Shown here one piece after another: positions 12,101 to 13,189 of a DNA stretch of 13,189 bases. The DNA lies in assembly GCA_910586865.1 (NCBI GenBank), contig CAJUIY010000046.1, forward strand, positions 1 through 13,189. Direction: 5' to 3'. Under the pieces are notes generated by a model. That model made no database searches. It was not told the DNA's origin and saw only the letters and a list, made by a program, of their open reading frames with translations. The translations under genes were made by a program, and so were the position numbers. The stretch is from an uncultured Bacilli bacterium (GTDB lineage: Bacteria > Bacillota_I > Bacilli_A > RF39 > UBA660). Position 1 is the first letter of the stretch. Each line of letters begins with the position of its first letter.

Positions 12101-13054
12101 GACATTCTTATTATCAAAATCGGTTTTATAATTTTTATAAAGTTCGGATAATACTCGAATAGAATTAATATAACTTCCCTCTGGCTTTCCTCCAATGATA
12201 TATAATCTTAAGTTTTCTACATCATTCATTAACCAAGAGATAGCTGCTTTATTATCATCGCTATATTTTACAAAAGATTGTAACAAATCATATCCTACAC
12301 TACTTACAAATTCTCTTTGAAGAATCGTTAACTCATTATTCGTTAACTGTTCGGATAAATTCTTGCCTTTAATTATTTTATCATATTCATCTACTGTTTT
12401 AATAAAATCAACTGTACTAGTATCTTCCACATAATCTTCTTTTATTAATTTCGCATCCGCATACACGGCATGATCTGCTGTATTGTTACCATTACTATTT
12501 GCATATAGTTTTAAATATTTAACTCCTTTAATTGGTACCTTAATAAACTCTGCCTCACTATCACCTTTTTTTACTGGAGGTGACACTAACGTATGTAAAT
12601 CCCAATTTTCACCATCTTTTGAAGTAGAAATAGCGAACTTCACTCCATTTCCATTCGTACCTCTACCAGCATCTACACCATAATAAGTAGTAAAATAATC
12701 GTAATCATAAGAACTAAGATCATATACTAATGTACTAGTAGCATGAGCACTAATGCCTTTAAAAAATAATTTTTTCTTTCCATCTACCATTAGAGATATT
12801 AATCCATTATTTACTTTCGAATCTAGATTTTGATCTAATGTGATACTTCCCCAGCCAACAGAAGATTGTTCTTTTATATAACTGGTATCTGATAAATATC
12901 GATATTTTTCCGTATTATATGATAAGTAACCATAAGGTTTATTTTCAATAACATCTACTTGATTTGATTTAAATTGTAGACATACTCCTCCTATAACAGA
13001 AAAGATACCACAAAAAACCATAATTATTAACATTATTTTATTCTTTTTTGTCAT
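9185..13054 (-). CDS. Large multidomain surface protein: NPCBM, Cys-His-Asp (transglutaminase-like) core, CBM32, repeat stalk, sortase-like anchor
   Basis: The 1289-residue protein begins with a signal/anchor helix (about 7-26). An NPCBM carbohydrate-binding domain follows (about 40-205; VGWGSITLDQNLD, KGISAHATSTLVYDLS, FAISTSKDG). Residues about 210-590 hold a helical region and a transglutaminase/papain-like core with GAVCGGIS (Cys496), GQPGHAAII (His522) and AWAIDND (Asp541). A possible TPR-like stretch (about 600-660) and beta domains come next. A CBM32/F5-8 C domain (about 905-1040; NAIDGNYHTNWHS) and an Ig-like domain (about 1047-1115) follow, then seven 15-residue Asn/Asp-rich repeats, VPDTN (1252-1256), a membrane helix and a short tail. 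This suggests a cell-wall-attached, glycan-binding cysteine protease or transferase. Its substrate is unknown. ATG 13054 has AAGGGGG seven bases upstream. Confidence 0.85.
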   Translation of the reverse strand: MTKKNKIMLIIMVFCGIFSVIGGVCLQFKSNQVDVIENKPYGYLSYNTEKYRYLSDTSYIKEQSSVGWGSITLDQNLDSKVNNGLISLMVDGKKKLFFKGISAHATSTLVYDLSSYDYDYFTTYYGVDAGRGTNGNGVKFAISTSKDGENWDLHTLVSPPVKKGDSEAEFIKVPIKGVKYLKLYANSNGNNTADHAVYADAKLIKEDYVEDTSTVDFIKTVDEYDKIIKGKNLSEQLTNNELTILQREFVSSVGYDLLQSFVKYSDDNKAAISWLMNDVENLRLYIIGGKPEGSYINSIRVLSELYKNYKTDFDNKNVTKYGTVLGDLYKKMAITLSLTHSKLVGLWMQSGVKENQSDAVTRYALYKKMHGDGHFVASESIDLTKWFENYNVEEMRFVLNNHIDDEEILWLNEYTQKQMDAHPKETWKYLTPHPYMAYVWPNYGREEFHDSARKDYWDEKFDGIFSKYGVTYSSEGKKIYKVWMNFRNEFGTGAVCGGISKTGSNIRAVHGIPAAVIGQPGHAAIIYYTQDAEGRGAWAIDNDVSGWTRSEKGERMLLGWGNASYTKGSYQVVYMALAQEVLNDYPTYEKSKEMVLLGNSYQGDLRKQEEIYRKALEIQPLNIDAWYELINVYNASDTKTEEDYYNLAEELSEKLKYFPLPMYQLSNLIKPKLTSIENSYRFTLLQTRILTEASVVPNNTAENYYVYQPSVTRTEAKYLLGIMDSSIATFSFDGENAGKIVLSSRFDGNGVRWDYSLDGKKTWKEVSFTADEEHKLLLTEKELDSITADNDIYVHIVGVNYDEKNLYKIDIKEQEAPKTIYNNDLENKVIGATDTMEWRMVNKKSRAANKDGWTSFKEKEPDLTGDKTVEVRVGKTGVYLASESVMLDYTKDIVDEKKKYVPISHLSIENVSTEATGQGRYAKNAIDGNYHTNWHSAWNGSDNDKFITIKVDTPIYLSAFDYVPAGGGNGKILEGQILGSLDGKTYQEIGKVTWKNDETVKTITFDNPMKLQYIKIVGTKTSSAGGGSFIAARMFNLYEDATKRVVPTANIQYDITTETDKNVTATLVNPSTEITVTNNDGKTSYTFTENGTFTFEFVDKEGNKGEAIATVSWIKKNTDKPGADDNTNNDGTTNKPGADDNTNNDGTTNKPGTDDNNNNDGTTNKPGADDNNNNDGTTNKPGADDNTNNDGTTNKPGADDNTNNDGTTNKPGTDDNTNNGGTTNKPGMNVNPGGNNQDGVLNINGEATMVEVPDTNTNSSIYTPIIGIFVILSGIIFVYFNSKQGTIEE
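9375..9689. repeat. Seven tandem 45-bp repeats encoding the surface-protein stalk
   Basis: Units begin at 9375, 9420, 9465, 9510, 9555, 9600 and 9645, with a truncated eighth at 9690. Each encodes 15 residues of the type TNKPGADDNTNNDGT, with A/T and T/N variants. Because 45 is divisible by three, gain or loss of units changes stalk length without a frameshift. Low stop content in the unit leaves other frames open on both strands, but these show no gene signals. Confidence 0.92.
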
Positions 13055-13079
13055 ACTATTTCCCCCTTAATTTTTCTAT

Positions 13080-13108
13080 ATTATACACTAATATCGCTAA
13101 ATTTGCAA
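13080..13108 (-). promoter_or_regulatory. Promoter of the surface-protein gene: TTGCAA-N17-TATAAT
   Basis: A consensus -10 (plus 13080-13085) and a four-of-six -35 (13103-13108) are 17 bases apart on minus, with a predicted start near 13073 and the SD AAGGGGG in the short leader. The rest of the right margin (13109-13189) is AT-rich and shows no further gene. Confidence 0.65.
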
Positions 13109-13189
13109 CAATTTTTTACGAAATAATATTTTCTTATGATTAATTTATGATAATGTCTTAAGTATTAACTTTAGAAAATGTCTCGAAAA

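Larger units (their letters stand above)
7452..13189. mobile_element. Left end of a second serine-recombinase element (right end not visible)
   Basis: The interrupted permease, the adjacent recombinase pointing at the break, and its 37-aa leader gene support an integrated element from about 7452 to at least 9060. No permease C-terminal coding appears in 8924-9184 or 13055-13189, and the space between is filled by one gene. The element therefore probably continues beyond the window, with the surface protein as cargo. Deletion or rearrangement at its right end would be the alternative, so the extent given is provisional. Confidence 0.45.

Noticed and set aside
12409..12421. CTGTACTAG in the surface-protein gene, matching part of the hairpin loop in inverse orientation
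   Set aside because: No complementary arms surround it and it lies inside coding sequence. A nine-base match is expected by chance at this length.

Overview
The window is low-GC DNA with strong Shine-Dalgarno sites (several AAGGAGG-type), consensus-like TTGACA/TATAAT promoters and standard stop codons. This points to a Bacillota host, plausibly a gut-type Bacilli/Erysipelotrichia or Clostridia lineage, though nothing here fixes the genus. Two large-serine-recombinase elements interrupt neighbouring genes of one ABC-transporter operon.

Region 1 (1 to about 6553) is the right-hand part of a temperate-phage-like element. From the left edge, minus-strand early genes encode an unknown partial protein, a G39P/DnaI-like helicase loader with a zinc finger, a DnaD-domain replication initiator with candidate origin iterons inside its gene, and three tiny leader ORFs. 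A plus-strand membrane-protein gene (1919-2479) sits between this operon and the immunity module. The immunity module has divergent XRE regulators: a Cro-like one on minus, and a CI/ImmR-like one on plus followed by an ImmA-type HExxH protease. They share a promoter/operator region at 2950-3036. The plus-strand operon continues with a TM2-domain protein, a zinc-ribbon/TM/OB-fold protein and a large serine recombinase ending at the element boundary. Two 5' UTRs in this operon carry hairpins with the same 10-nt loop and different stems. A minus-strand small RNA with a near-consensus promoter and an intrinsic terminator lies just before the recombinase gene.

Region 2 (about 6553-7453) is host DNA: the 3' part of an SsuB/TauB-type ATPase gene, cut just before its Walker B aspartate, and an overlapping SsuC/TauC-type permease gene cut near its C-terminus. 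The first recombinase element accounts for the ATPase break, the second for the permease break.

Region 3 (about 7453 onward) starts with a second, different large serine recombinase on minus with a 37-aa leader gene, followed by a 1289-residue surface protein on minus. That protein has NPCBM, a transglutaminase/papain-like Cys-His-Asp core, CBM32 (F5/8 C), an Ig-like domain, a 15-residue repeat stalk and a VPDTN sorting-like signal. The missing permease end does not reappear in the window, so the second element probably runs past the right edge and the surface protein would be its cargo; this is inference.

The most interesting signals are regulatory and architectural: the covarying hairpin pair, the small RNA with 14-nt complementarity to the early-operon leader, an SD-sequestering hairpin spanned by a leader ORF before the initiator gene, and the double integration into one transporter operon.
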